From the NCBI GenBank assembly GCA_035541735.1, contig DATKMS010000294.1, positions 34,395-98,394 of the forward strand: a stretch of 64,000 nt of DNA. The letters run 5' to 3'. This document shows, piece after piece, positions 1 through 8,187 of the stretch (its first letter is position 1; each line of letters opens with the position of its first letter). The stretch comes from DATKMS01 sp035541735. GTDB taxonomy: Bacteria > Desulfobacterota > Binatia > HRBIN30. Both the position numbers and the translations under genes were made by a program. The notes under the pieces were generated by a model. The model was given only the letters and a program-made list of their open reading frames with translations. It searched no databases and was not told where the DNA came from.

Positions 1-1
1 C

Positions 2-826
2 TGGGGAGAAAATGAGTTCCTCGACCAGATCGACGGACGCGACTGGGACTACAGCGTCAGTACAGGTTTCCCCGCCGGTGTTGCTGGACAGAAGTTCCCC
101 GGTACCGTGAACCTGGAAATGGCCGACGGTTCGACTGAGCTCGTGCAGGTCGCGGCCCACAGCGTGTTCCTGTGGACGCTCGGCATCACGACGGACTTGA
201 TCCATTTTCAGATCCAAGGCCGGGCGCGCGGTCTTGGCGCACTCGGCGACGAATACGACGACCTCACCGACACCTGGCTGTGCCGGCACGAAGATCCGCA
301 GGACTGCAAGTGTCCGGAAGGATCGGAAGGCGAGGCGCCCGAGAGCCAGCTGGTCAGCGCCAGTATGAAGCTGGCGGCGAGCGCCGGCGACGAAGGCGTC
401 TACGGGACGATCACCAGCATTTCGCTCGACAAGTTCTGCAAGCAGAAACAGCCGCCACCGCCGCCGTCGAAGTTCTGCGAGGATGCGCGCAACCTGCAGG
501 CCGCGATCAACCAGTTCGATCTCGGCAACATCGATCCGCCGGCTCTGCAAACCGATCTCGAGGTCGACGTGTATTGGCTCGGGCTCATGGCCAAGGATGT
601 GCCGGCTGAGATCGCCAGCGCGATGCAGCCGTTGTCCGACGCGTATGTCACGGCCAACGGCGACTTCGCATCAATCGGCTACCGCGCGCTGCCGATGTCG
701 GCGCAGGATGAAGAGGAGATTCAGGCCGCTCTCAAGGCCGTCCGTGCAGTTGCGCCGCAGGCGCAGCAGGTGGGTGCGTACGTCGCCAGGGTGTGCGGAT
801 TCCAGTTCGCCATCAACGGCGTTTAG
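2..826 (+). CDS. Hypothetical protein, 5' end outside window
   Basis: The reading frame is open from the first complete codon of the window, so the start lies upstream and only the C-terminal 274 residues are seen. A GTG at 107 could serve as a start, but nothing favours it. The protein has scattered cysteines (a Cys-rich stretch around the LCRHED and CKCP segments, then single Cys near the end) and a run of five prolines, which suggests an exported or cell-surface protein with disulphides. No known domain is recognised. Its 3' end overlaps the convergent enoyl-CoA hydratase gene by 14 nt. Confidence 0.6.
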   Translation, partial: WGENEFLDQIDGRDWDYSVSTGFPAGVAGQKFPGTVNLEMADGSTELVQVAAHSVFLWTLGITTDLIHFQIQGRARGLGALGDEYDDLTDTWLCRHEDPQDCKCPEGSEGEAPESQLVSASMKLAASAGDEGVYGTITSISLDKFCKQKQPPPPPSKFCEDARNLQAAINQFDLGNIDPPALQTDLEVDVYWLGLMAKDVPAEIASAMQPLSDAYVTANGDFASIGYRALPMSAQDEEEIQAALKAVRAVAPQAQQVGAYVARVCGFQFAINGV

Positions 827-1655
827 CCGGCTGCGCCTCGGCACCGATGCCTGCGAGCTCCACCTCGTAGGTTTGTCCGCCTGCGGCCATGAACGCGGCC
901 ATGCGGTCTTGGGCCTCCTTGGTGGCCAGGGTCTGGTTGAAATAGTGGGCCTCTTCGAGCAGCCCCTCGACGATCGGCAGCTCGGCCGCGTTCACCGACG
1001 CTTTGGCGAGGGCGATCGCCGATGCCGGAAATGAGGCGATACGATACGCCAGCCGCTCGACGAACGGCCCCAGCTCCTCCGGCGGCAGGGCGCGGTTGAC
1101 GTAGCCGTAGCGTTCGGCCAGCTCGGCCGGGAAGTCGTCGCAGCCGAGTACGACTTCGAGTGCACGGCCGCGTCCCATCAGGCGCGGCAGACGCTGCGTG
1201 CCGCTGCCGCCGGGAAGGATGCCGACCGCGACTTCGGGCTGGCCGAGGATGGCGCGTCCGAGGGCACCGAAGCGCATGTCGAGCGACAGCAGCAGCTCGC
1301 TGCCGCCGCCGCGCGCCCGCCCTTCGATCTTGCCGATGGTGGCCTTCGGCATGGTCCGGAAGCGCTCGACCATCTGATGAAACCAGCCGAGCTTCGTCGC
1401 CTTCGGCGGCACATCCTGGGGCAGCTGCTGAATCAATGTGACGTCGGCGTGCGCGATGAAGAAGTCGGGATTGGCGCTCTGCAGCACGACGACGCGGACA
1501 TCGTCGTCGGCCTCCAACTCACGACCGACGCGGTCCATCTCCTGGATGAGCAGCATGTCGAACAAGTTGATCGGCGGATGATCGATGGTCACCCAGGCGA
1601 CACCGCGTTCAACCACGACCTTGAGAGCTGTGAAACCCGCGTAGTCGGCTGCCAT
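813..1655 (-). CDS. Enoyl-CoA hydratase/isomerase (crotonase) family protein
   Basis: A crotonase-fold protein of 280 residues, the usual family length. The N-terminal VAWVTIDHPPINLFD segment and the central GRARGGGSELLLSLDMRFG segment (CoA-binding and oxyanion-hole region) are typical. The second oxyanion-hole stretch ILPGGSGTQRLPRLMG follows and carries the Gly-Gly seen in the family. The ATG at 1655 is chosen because GAGGAGGG lies 5 nt upstream; the frame stays open further 5' but without family similarity. Substrate cannot be read from sequence; fatty-acid or aromatic acyl-CoA hydration/isomerisation is likely. It is divergent from mltG. Confidence 0.88.
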   Translation of the reverse strand: MAADYAGFTALKVVVERGVAWVTIDHPPINLFDMLLIQEMDRVGRELEADDDVRVVVLQSANPDFFIAHADVTLIQQLPQDVPPKATKLGWFHQMVERFRTMPKATIGKIEGRARGGGSELLLSLDMRFGALGRAILGQPEVAVGILPGGSGTQRLPRLMGRGRALEVVLGCDDFPAELAERYGYVNRALPPEELGPFVERLAYRIASFPASAIALAKASVNAAELPIVEGLLEEAHYFNQTLATKEAQDRMAAFMAAGGQTYEVELAGIGAEAQPAKRR

Positions 1656-1815
1656 GTGTGCCCTCCTCGCTGACGCCGCTTGTACCGCGCGCTCCGAATC
1701 AAGACAACCGACTTCTGGCGCTCGGATCAGCTTCGGTCGGCCGTCGGCGGCGAGGATCGTCGCGCCTGGATGGAGTGCGTGATAAGGATAGCCGTTGGGT
1801 GGCGCTCGGTTCGAA

Positions 1816-2826
1816 ATGAGATTCTCGATCGCATGCATCGTCGGGTTGGCCTTCCTCGCCGGTGCTGCGGCGTACTGGGCGTGGTGGGAACTCCACACCC
1901 CGGCGCCGTTGCCACCTGGTGGAGCCATGGTGTCGATAGGGCCGGGCGAGCCGTTCGGGGTGACGAGCGCGCGTTTGTATGGAGCCGGGGTAGTGCGGCA
2001 GCCCCGCCTCCTGCGCCTGTGGGCGCGCTGGTACGGACTGGATCGACTCGTGCGCAGCGGCGACTATCGCTTCGATGAGCCGTTGGCGCCGGTCGACGTC
2101 CTGGCACGCCTGCGCTCACCGGCGGCGGCACTGCATCGCGTCACCATTCCCGAAGGCAGCACGCTCCGGCAAGTGGCGGCGCTGCTGGCGACGGCTGGTT
2201 TCGGCGGCACCGATCAGTTCTTGTGCCTGGCCCGCGATCCCGATTTTCTCGTGGAACTCGATCTTCCCGCTAGCGGCCTGGAGGGCTACGCCTTCCCGGA
2301 CACTTATGCGTTTGCCTGGAGCACACCGCCGGAGGAGATCTTGCGCACCATGGTCGGTCGCTTCCGCGAGCAGGCCGCGGCGTTGCAGACGCGGCGTGTG
2401 GCCGCGGGTATGAGCGAGCATGGCATGGTCATCCTCGGCTCGCTCATCGAGAAGGAGACCGGCGCGGCGCAGGAGCGAGCAATGGTGTCCGCCGTGTTTC
2501 ACAATCGCCTGCGGTTGGGCATGCTGCTGCAATCCGATCCCACGGCGGTCTACGAGCGCCAGGACGGTGCGGTGCCCACGGCGGCGGACCTGAGCGCCGA
2601 CACGCCGTACAACACTTACCGCAATCATGGCTTGCCGCCGGGTCCCATCTGCAATCCGGGACGCGCGGCACTCGACGCGGCGCTGGCACCGGCGGCGGTC
2701 TCGTACCTGTACTTTGTCTCGCGCAACGACGGCTCGCACGAGTTCTCGACGACACTCGAAGAACACAGCCGCGCGGTGGCGCGCTTTCAGCGCACGAATC
2801 GAGCCAATCGCAGCGCCGGGCCTTGA
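1816..2826 (+). CDS. mltG: Endolytic transglycosylase MltG
   Basis: Membrane-anchored endolytic murein transglycosylase that cleaves nascent glycan strands and so helps terminate peptidoglycan polymerisation. The 336-residue protein begins with an N-terminal transmembrane anchor (about residues 4-25), then the LysM-like/YceG region (RSGDYRF, VTIPEGSTLRQVA). The catalytic glutamate is E212 in SLIEKETG, equivalent to E218 of E. coli MltG. The LQSDPTAVYE motif and the TPYNTYRNHGLPPGPICNPG motif are intact. The ATG at 1816 places the anchor at the N-terminus; an in-frame TTG at 1795 is the alternative. A small CxxC gene follows after 43 nt. Confidence 0.93.
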   Translation: MRFSIACIVGLAFLAGAAAYWAWWELHTPAPLPPGGAMVSIGPGEPFGVTSARLYGAGVVRQPRLLRLWARWYGLDRLVRSGDYRFDEPLAPVDVLARLRSPAAALHRVTIPEGSTLRQVAALLATAGFGGTDQFLCLARDPDFLVELDLPASGLEGYAFPDTYAFAWSTPPEEILRTMVGRFREQAAALQTRRVAAGMSEHGMVILGSLIEKETGAAQERAMVSAVFHNRLRLGMLLQSDPTAVYERQDGAVPTAADLSADTPYNTYRNHGLPPGPICNPGRAALDAALAPAAVSYLYFVSRNDGSHEFSTTLEEHSRAVARFQRTNRANRSAGP

Positions 2827-2869
2827 CCGGGCAAGCGAAAGTCGACACTCTTCGGCGCGGAGACGGGTC

Positions 2870-3043
2870 ATGGCTGAACCGCTGCAAGCATGTTGTCAGA
2901 AGGCGCGTGCCGCGCTGGTTGCACGACTGACGAAGGGAATCGTGAGCTACCCGGTGATCAAGGATGTGCCGTGTCCGACCTGCCGGCGCATCATTCAGAT
3001 TCGCATCTACGTGCCGCCGGGCGCGGCGAGCGACTCACTCTGA
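2870..3043 (+). CDS. Small CxxC-containing protein (57 aa)
   Basis: A short reading frame with a GGAG motif 7 nt before its ATG. The protein has one CxxC pair (PCPTC, residues about 37-41) and an upstream Cys-Cys, which could bind a metal together or as a dimer. It lies 43 nt downstream of mltG on the same strand and may be cotranscribed. No family is recognised. The coding assignment rests on the ribosome-binding site, the CxxC and the gap-free placement. Confidence 0.5.
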   Translation: MAEPLQACCQKARAALVARLTKGIVSYPVIKDVPCPTCRRIIQIRIYVPPGAASDSL

Positions 3044-3124
3044 GCCTGCAGCGCCGCAGGCCGCCCGGCGGGGACGCCTACGCGCCCGCCGGGCCGCGGG
3101 TTGGGGGACGAGCTTGAGCCGAGC

Positions 3125-3286
3125 CTATTTGCCCGGGTGTGTCGGGGACGTAGTTCTCGAGGAGCTATGACGACCTGACGGCGTGGAGGGTGCGGGAGGC
3201 TTCCTATGCGGTGGCCGCAGTGCCACCACCATCTTCCAGTCCCTATCTTCCTTCGACCACTTTCCAATTGCGACCACCTTCTTCAT
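3125..3286 (-). CDS. Candidate small ORF (53 aa), weak
   Basis: This lies in the 480-nt gap between the CxxC gene and the SRAP gene. The ATG is preceded by GGAGG 8 nt upstream. The first half (MKKVVAIGKWSKEDRDWKMV) reads like real protein, with Lys/Trp-rich content unlike random GC-rich sequence. The second half is Pro/Ser/Arg-rich and looks non-coding, so the frame may be a 3'-damaged remnant of a longer gene. No family is recognised. The rest of the 3044-3525 gap holds a small GC hairpin (CCTGC/GCAGG near 3046-3061) and nothing else recognisable. Confidence 0.27.
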   Translation of the reverse strand: MKKVVAIGKWSKEDRDWKMVVALRPPHRKPPAPSTPSGRHSSSRTTSPTHPGK

Positions 3287-3525
3287 CGCCACACCTCCAG
3301 AGAGAATGAGTCGAGGCATGGCAAGCGACATGCCAGCGGCACCGTATGGCTGCCGTGATCATGAGTCACTCGTGCCGTACAATTTGGTACGTTCGGGGAG
3401 GAAATCCTGAACAAAAGTGTTCAGAACCTTCCGGGATGCAGGCATGGGGCGTTCACAAGAAGCCCTGGGTGCATCGGATATCGACGCGCTCGCCTCCCCG
3501 GTTCCTCTGGGCTATCCATCGGCGC

Positions 3526-4188
3526 ATGTGTGGCCGTTTCGTTCGCACCAGTCCACAGGCCGTCATTGTGGACGAGTTCGGCGTTGAGCACTTCGTCAAC
3601 GTCGATTTCCGTCCGCGCTACAACATCGCTCCAAGCCAGCAGGTGGAGACCATCATCAACGACGGCACCGAACTGCGAATGGGGCCGATGCTGTGGGGCT
3701 ATACGACGTCCTCCGCAGACAAGACCACCCCTGCTCCCATCAACGCCCGCGCCGAGAGCGTCGCCACCATGCCTGTGTTTCGTGATGCGTTCCAACGTCG
3801 GCGCTGTCTCGTTGTGGCGGATGGATTCTATGAGTGGCAGAAGAACGGGGGTACGAAGACGCCGTCCTTCATCCATCTGCGGTCCCAACGGCCTTTCGGT
3901 TTTGCAGGAATCTGGGTGAGTACGCGTACGCCGATGGATCAGCGGGTTGGAACCTGTGCCATCCTCACCTGCGCACCGAATGAGTTGATGGCGCCAATTC
4001 ACAACCGGATGCCGGTCATCCTGCCAAGGAACGCACGCGAGCGCTGGCTGGATCGAAGCGCTGACGCCGGTGAGCTGCAAGCGTTGCTCACCCCCTTTCC
4101 GGCTGACGAGATGGAGGCGTACCCAGTATCCACGTTGGTGAATTCTCCACGGAACGACGTGCCAGAGTGCATTGCGCCGGTGAGCTGA
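3526..4188 (+). CDS. SOS response-associated peptidase (SRAP/HMCES family)
   Basis: SRAP-family protein of 220 residues (YedK/HMCES), which covalently traps abasic sites in single-stranded DNA through its N-terminal cysteine as a stable thiazolidine crosslink. The ATG at 3526 is chosen because it places the essential Cys at position 2 (MCGRF) after Met removal; the frame is open further upstream. Other active-site elements are present: the NARAES motif (N73, E77), E103 in GFYEW and H159 in IHNRMPV. It stands alone, with no umuDC or lexA beside it. No LexA box is evident upstream. Confidence 0.94.
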   Translation: MCGRFVRTSPQAVIVDEFGVEHFVNVDFRPRYNIAPSQQVETIINDGTELRMGPMLWGYTTSSADKTTPAPINARAESVATMPVFRDAFQRRRCLVVADGFYEWQKNGGTKTPSFIHLRSQRPFGFAGIWVSTRTPMDQRVGTCAILTCAPNELMAPIHNRMPVILPRNARERWLDRSADAGELQALLTPFPADEMEAYPVSTLVNSPRNDVPECIAPVS

Positions 4189-4267
4189 ACCACATCGAGC
4201 GGCGTGTATTATCTGCCCGAGTTTTATGCTACAGGCCGCGGACGGGCATGGGGGAGGTATAGGAGGT

Positions 4268-4390
4268 ATGACGATCCGGCACATCGGCTGGGCTGTTGGG
4301 ACGATACCCGTGGGCTTGACGATCGCGTTGCCTGGAAAGGCCGTCACTCTTGTTTACGCGGTTGAACCGTGCCTGCTGACACGATCATGA
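4268..4390 (+). CDS. Candidate 40-aa upstream ORF coupled to the Cys-rich protein gene
   Basis: A 40-codon frame with AGGAGG immediately upstream (1-nt spacing, which is short) and a second GGGGGAGG 11 nt upstream. It encodes a mostly hydrophobic peptide (IGWAVGTIPVGLTIAL region). Its stop overlaps the ATG at 4387 of the next gene in an ATGA arrangement, the same coupling used elsewhere in this window. It may be a leader/coupling peptide or a small membrane protein, or coincidental. No family is recognised. Confidence 0.33.
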   Translation: MTIRHIGWAVGTIPVGLTIALPGKAVTLVYAVEPCLLTRS

Positions 4391-4746
4391 CCACCATGCG
4401 CTCTCTGCTGTTGATTCTCAGCGTGGCGGTAACCCTGCTGCTGGTCCCTTGGCTCTCCCACGCCCAACTGGAGCCATACTGTTGCGTGTGCAATGGCTGC
4501 TCCGCAGGTGCGGCGCTCCAGTGCTTCAGCGTTGGTGCCAAAGGTACAAAGGAGGCGGATTGTACGGGTATCTGTAGCAGGGAAGGCTGCCAGTTCGTCG
4601 AAGTGCTCGATGGCACCTGTACCGCCAACGCCGGTACCTGCATGCCATCACCTGCACCGGCAGCGGCGCACTCGGTACTCGTCGCGTTGGGCGTATTGCT
4701 GTCCGCTGGCGGTGTGTACGTCGTTCATCGGCGTGGAGTACGGTGA
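4387..4746 (+). CDS. Exported cysteine-rich protein with C-terminal sorting-like tail
   Basis: A 119-residue protein. An N-terminal signal peptide (MTTMRSLLLILSVAVTLLLV, cleavage near SHAQ) is followed by a compact domain with ten cysteines (CCVCNGC, then six more), enough for five disulphides. The C-terminus is a hydrophobic helix (HSVLVALGVLLSAGGVYVV) ending in HRRGVR, the tripartite shape of MYXO-CTERM/PEP-CTERM/IPTL-type sorting tails. The function is probably extracellular or outer-surface; no named family is recognised. ATG 4387 is supported by the ATGA overlap with a small upstream frame; ATG 4396 or GTG 4369 are alternatives. Confidence 0.62.
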   Translation: MTTMRSLLLILSVAVTLLLVPWLSHAQLEPYCCVCNGCSAGAALQCFSVGAKGTKEADCTGICSREGCQFVEVLDGTCTANAGTCMPSPAPAAAHSVLVALGVLLSAGGVYVVHRRGVR

Positions 4747-5076
4747 ACATCGAGCCTTCATGGACTGTGATCCCCGGACGGTGTCCCTTGCCAGCCGCCA
4801 GAGGGCCCGCCCCCCGGGCCGACGGTTCTTGCTGTGCCCCCGTCAGTGTCGTCAGGTTGTGCTGTCGCCGCTTCGCTGCTACTCTGAGTCCCGCTGGCTG
4901 TCCGGCGAGAATCCCACCATCTGGTGCCCTTCCCGCTCGCGCACTCAGGCATACACGGTACGACACAGGGGTGTCGTTGACCGTGAGGCACGCTGTGACA
5001 TCGGTGTGCCGGGACCCGACCGTGGGTTCGTCGACAACATGGTCGCCGCAGCGACTCAACAAGGAGTGACGTGAAA
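4747..5076. other. 330-nt intergenic region before the RRM gene
   Basis: No convincing gene is seen here. All open frames are short, with composition typical of GC-rich noise. The stretch may contain the promoter and a long 5' UTR of the RNA-binding protein gene, which would be normal for cold-inducible RRM proteins, but no conserved cold-shock element could be identified. The ribosome-binding site AAGGAG lies at 5061-5066. Confidence 0.4.
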
Positions 5077-5400
5077 ATGGGAAAGAAGCTGTACGTCGGC
5101 AACCTGGCCTTCGAAGTGACAAACCGTGATCTGGAGGAGCTGTTCGCGCAAGCCGGGATTTGCGAGTCGGTTGCGGTCATCACTGATCGCGCGACCGGGC
5201 AATCTCGGGGCTTCGGTTTCGTCGAGATGGGTTCGAACGCTGATGCGCAGAAGGCCATCCAGCAATTTGACGGATATGAGCTGAAGGGCCGTGCCCTGAA
5301 GGTCAACGAGGCCCGCGACCGCGAGGGTGGTGGCGGAGGTCGGGGCCCGCGTGGCGGGGGCGGCGGTGGTGGTCGCGGCGGCTGGAGCCGTCGTTACTAG
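5077..5400 (+). CDS. Glycine-rich RRM RNA-binding protein
   Basis: A single RNA-recognition motif with a Gly/Arg tail, 107 residues, like bacterial cold-inducible Rbp proteins. RNP2 is LYVGNL (residues 5-10) and RNP1 is RGFGFVEM (44-51), with aromatic residues that stack on RNA. Residues 84-107 are an RGG-like tail rich in Gly and Arg ending in SRRY. It probably binds single-stranded RNA as a chaperone. AAGGAG lies 10 nt before ATG 5077 and 4 nt before an in-frame GTG at 5071, so either may be used. It opens a same-strand cluster with a DEAD-box helicase. Confidence 0.93.
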   Translation: MGKKLYVGNLAFEVTNRDLEELFAQAGICESVAVITDRATGQSRGFGFVEMGSNADAQKAIQQFDGYELKGRALKVNEARDREGGGGGRGPRGGGGGGGRGGWSRRY

Positions 5401-5525
5401 TCTACCACGGGGCGTCGGCAGTGGCGCGCTGACACCCGGCATCCCCCGTGCTGCCGCACCGAACGGCTCGCACCTGGGCGGCGCACTGCCGACCCCGTTC
5501 GACGGACAGGTCCGACAGGAGACAC

Positions 5526-5879
5526 ATGGCAACGTTTGACAATTTACCCCCATCGCGGCCAGCGCCGCGGCGGGAGAAGAACGCCCCCGTCTTTTGTGTG
5601 GGCTGGCGGGCCTTCGTGCACTGGCCGCTACGCGCAGGGGCGCACGGGCCCGAGCCGGTGCCGCTCCTGGATACCAGTGGCAAGCCGCTCGCCAACGATC
5701 TGGTCGATGGGCAACAGGTGGAGATCGTCTCCTGGCGCCCGCGCTCCCGTGAAGGCCTGGTCTATCAGGTGCGCCGCGTCGCCGACGGCAGCGAGTGGTG
5801 GATCGGCGCGCAGTATCTGCGCCGTCAAGCGCGAGCGGGCGTAGTGGCCGCTCCGAATGCGGGCGTGGCGCCGAGGTGA
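5526..5879 (+). CDS. Hypothetical protein in the RNA-helicase cluster (117 aa)
   Basis: The frame starts at an ATG with AGGAG 5 nt upstream and ends 3 nt before the next gene. The central part (LANDLVDGQQVEIVSWRPRS... YQVRRVADGSEWWIGAQYLRR) looks like a small beta-barrel with conserved Trp-Trp; N- and C-termini are Pro/Arg/Ala-rich and probably disordered. No family is recognised. Position between the RRM gene and the helicase, and tight linkage to the following gene, suggest a joint role, perhaps in RNA binding; this is inference. Confidence 0.6.
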   Translation: MATFDNLPPSRPAPRREKNAPVFCVGWRAFVHWPLRAGAHGPEPVPLLDTSGKPLANDLVDGQQVEIVSWRPRSREGLVYQVRRVADGSEWWIGAQYLRRQARAGVVAAPNAGVAPR

Positions 5880-5882
5880 GCC

Positions 5883-6293
5883 GTGCCAGATTCCGCTGTA
5901 CGCGTCCACCTGCGTCGCCGACTGGAGGCGCATTTGACGGAGCTGGGTTATTCGTGTGCACGCAGCAGGCGCGCCGCCCTGCCAGTTCCCGAGATCGTTC
6001 GCCTCAGCCCGGTGCGCGGCAGAATCGCCTATGGCGAAACGGTCCTCCGCAGTGATCTCGGACGTCGCAGCTGTCATGAGCGCCTGCTCTACTTTTCGCA
6101 ACGCCGCACGCGCCAACGCAGCAGCATCCTGTTCTTCATCGGCGTCGCAGAGGGAGACGAGCCGGCTCTCGAAGAGCTGTTGCAGGCGCTTGACATTCGC
6201 AGCGGTACGCGTGGTGGCCACGTTCACGTCGTGCCCATCCCCCCATCCGCGCTGCCGCGGCGCCGCACGCCCAATCGCGAAGCACGCAGCTGA
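5883..6293 (+). CDS. Hypothetical protein in the RNA-helicase cluster (136 aa)
   Basis: The start is GTG, 3 nt after the previous stop, with GAGGTG just upstream overlapping the preceding gene's end, so the two genes are probably translationally coupled. The protein is Arg-rich. Its middle section has an alternating pattern (GRIAYGETVLRSDL ... ERLLYFSQRRTRQ ... SILFFIGVAEGD) that resembles a small alpha/beta nuclease-like or sensor fold, but no catalytic motif can be assigned. The helicase follows after 121 nt. Confidence 0.55.
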   Translation: MPDSAVRVHLRRRLEAHLTELGYSCARSRRAALPVPEIVRLSPVRGRIAYGETVLRSDLGRRSCHERLLYFSQRRTRQRSSILFFIGVAEGDEPALEELLQALDIRSGTRGGHVHVVPIPPSALPRRRTPNREARS

Positions 6294-6414
6294 CGTGCGG
6301 CGTAAACCCACAGCGTCGTGTCGACGGGACCGCTGCCGATGGCAACTGGATCCGTCTCGCGCGGTTCAACGCGCCTGCCGATTGCAAAGGCGCCCTAGCA
6401 CAAACGAAAGGTTC

Positions 6415-7677
6415 GTGAGTCTTTTGAATTCTGCACCAGCAAGCTTTGCACAATTTCCCCTCTCTGCACCGCTGCACGCCGCGCTCAAGGCGGCAGGCTA
6501 CCATACGCCCACACCGATTCAGGCACAGACCATCGCGGCGGCACTCGCCGGCCGCGACGTCATCGGCACCGCCCAAACCGGCACGGGCAAAACCGCCGCG
6601 TTCATCATTCCAATCGTTGAGCGGCTGCGCGCCGCGCGTGGCAACGGGGATCAGGGCTGCGCCTTGATCCTGGCGCCGACGCGCGAGCTTGCCGAACAAA
6701 CGCATGTGTGGGCACAGCGTCTCGGTGGCCCGTTGCGCACCGCGCTCGTGGTCGGTGGCGTCGCCTACGGCCCGCAGGTCGGCGCACTGCGCAGCCGGCC
6801 CTCGATTATCGTGGCCACCCCTGGGCGACTGGTCGATCACCTCGAACGCGGCACTCTCGTGCTCAAGGACGTGCATGTGCTCGTGCTCGACGAAGCCGAT
6901 CGCATGCTCGACATGGGGTTCAAGCCGCAACTCGATCGCATCATGCGCGCCGTGCCAGCGCCACGGCAGACGTTGCTGTTCTCGGCGACACTCCCCACGG
7001 ATCTCGGCGTCTTGGCACGGATGCACCTGCGCAATCCCGTACGTGTCGACGTCGGCCGGCTGGCGGCGCCGCCGCGCGAAGCGACTCAGGACGTCTACCT
7101 CGTCGAGGGTACCCACAAGACTCCCTTGCTGCTGTCTCTGGTCGAGCAGAACGCCGGTACGATGCTGGTGTTCGCGCGCACCAAGCATCGCACCGATCGC
7201 CTGGCGCGCACGCTGCGCAACGCCGGCCACGCCGTGCAACGCCTGCATGCGGATCGCTCGCAATCGCAGCGCCGTGAGGCGTTGGAAGGCTTCCGCGGCG
7301 GCCGCTACCGCATCCTGGTCGCCACCGACATCGCGGCCCGCGGCATCGACGTCGCGGAGATTCAGCGCGTCATCAACTACGACCTGCCCCGGACGGTCGA
7401 GGACTACGTGCATCGGGTCGGTCGCACGGCGCGTGCCGGCGCGCGCGGTCACGCGTCGAGCTTCGCCGCCCCGGAAGAGCGTCCCCAGTTGCACGCCATC
7501 GAGCGACACATCGGCAGCCCGCTGCCGCGACAGGCGCACGCCGCGGTGCACGCTGCGGGTAGCACGATACCGACTCGCTTCAAGGAGGTTCCCTATGGCC
7601 AAGGACGACGTTTCACCCCGCTTCGGCCCCGAGGCCTGGGTTACGCTGCGCGACAGCGGCGAGCACGTCAAGGTTGA
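6415..7677 (+). CDS. DEAD-box ATP-dependent RNA helicase
   Basis: A 420-residue RNA helicase (RhlE/CsdA-like core). Motifs in order: Q motif TPTPIQAQ (31-38), Walker A AQTGTGKT (53-60), PTRELAEQ (88-95), TPGR (135-138), DEAD (159-162), SAT (190-192), ATDIAARGID (303-312) and HRVGRTARAG (333-342). It unwinds short RNA duplexes using ATP. The GTG at 6415 is preferred: AAAGG sits 5 nt upstream and the family N-terminus begins here, although the frame is open much further 5'. The C-terminus is short and basic and runs 83 nt into the next gene. Confidence 0.93.
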   Translation: MSLLNSAPASFAQFPLSAPLHAALKAAGYHTPTPIQAQTIAAALAGRDVIGTAQTGTGKTAAFIIPIVERLRAARGNGDQGCALILAPTRELAEQTHVWAQRLGGPLRTALVVGGVAYGPQVGALRSRPSIIVATPGRLVDHLERGTLVLKDVHVLVLDEADRMLDMGFKPQLDRIMRAVPAPRQTLLFSATLPTDLGVLARMHLRNPVRVDVGRLAAPPREATQDVYLVEGTHKTPLLLSLVEQNAGTMLVFARTKHRTDRLARTLRNAGHAVQRLHADRSQSQRREALEGFRGGRYRILVATDIAARGIDVAEIQRVINYDLPRTVEDYVHRVGRTARAGARGHASSFAAPEERPQLHAIERHIGSPLPRQAHAAVHAAGSTIPTRFKEVPYGQGRRFTPLRPRGLGYAARQRRARQG

Positions 7678-7972
7678 GGCCTGGTCGGGCATCGCCGCGG
7701 CGTACCGCGTGCGCTCGCGCAAGCGCGGGATACTGTTCGTCGGCGAGGACGAGCTCGACGAGGTTGCCGCCCACCCCGAGGCTGAACGCGGTAAGCACTG
7801 GCACCGCTGCCAGGCGGCCGGGTGTGGTGCGCCGCTGACGCCCGAGCTGCCGATCTGCCCGCGTTGCGAGGCGCCGACCTGCACCTGTGGCCGCTGCCAC
7901 TGCGCCCCGGTACGCGCCTCAGCGGTGCGTGCTACGGCGGCCCGTAAGAAGGGCACCCCGACCGCAAAGTGA
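7595..7972 (+). CDS. Zinc-ribbon protein overlapping the helicase gene
   Basis: A 125-residue protein whose start lies inside the 3' end of the helicase gene in another frame, with a strong AAGGAGG 6 nt upstream. The N-terminal half (PEAWVTLRDSGEHVKVEAW... AYRVRSRKRGILFV) looks like a small beta-barrel. The C-terminal half has eight cysteines (C72, C77, C88, C91, C96, C98, C101, C103), consistent with one or two structural zinc sites. The shared transcript and overlap suggest it works with the helicase, perhaps on RNA. No named family. Confidence 0.75.
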   Translation: MAKDDVSPRFGPEAWVTLRDSGEHVKVEAWSGIAAAYRVRSRKRGILFVGEDELDEVAAHPEAERGKHWHRCQAAGCGAPLTPELPICPRCEAPTCTCGRCHCAPVRASAVRATAARKKGTPTAK

Positions 7973-8187
7973 GAGGGGCGTAGAACTGCGGATGAATACG
8001 CCTGCGCGTCGGGAGCGGACGACGCGCAGAATGGAACGACCACGAAGTCGACGCGGTCGACGAAGACCTTGCGGAGCGGTGCCGCCGAAAGATCGAGGCG
8101 CTTTACCTTTCTCCCGTCGGAAGCCTCGACTGCGCTTCTTGATTGGCTGGGGCGAACACACCTAACCTCGCACGCGGAGGAACGGAC

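Noticed and set aside
3421..4347. A 308-codon minus-strand open frame opposite the SRAP gene
   Set aside because: The plus strand encodes the complete SRAP active site; the minus frame is a shadow.
6136..8043. A 635-codon minus-strand open frame opposite the DEAD-box helicase
   Set aside because: Antisense to a gene with every helicase motif; no protein-like pattern.
7992..8165. Arg-rich 57-codon open frame between the zinc-ribbon and SDR genes
   Set aside because: No ribosome-binding site, extreme Arg/Pro content and no similarity; typical GC-rich noise.
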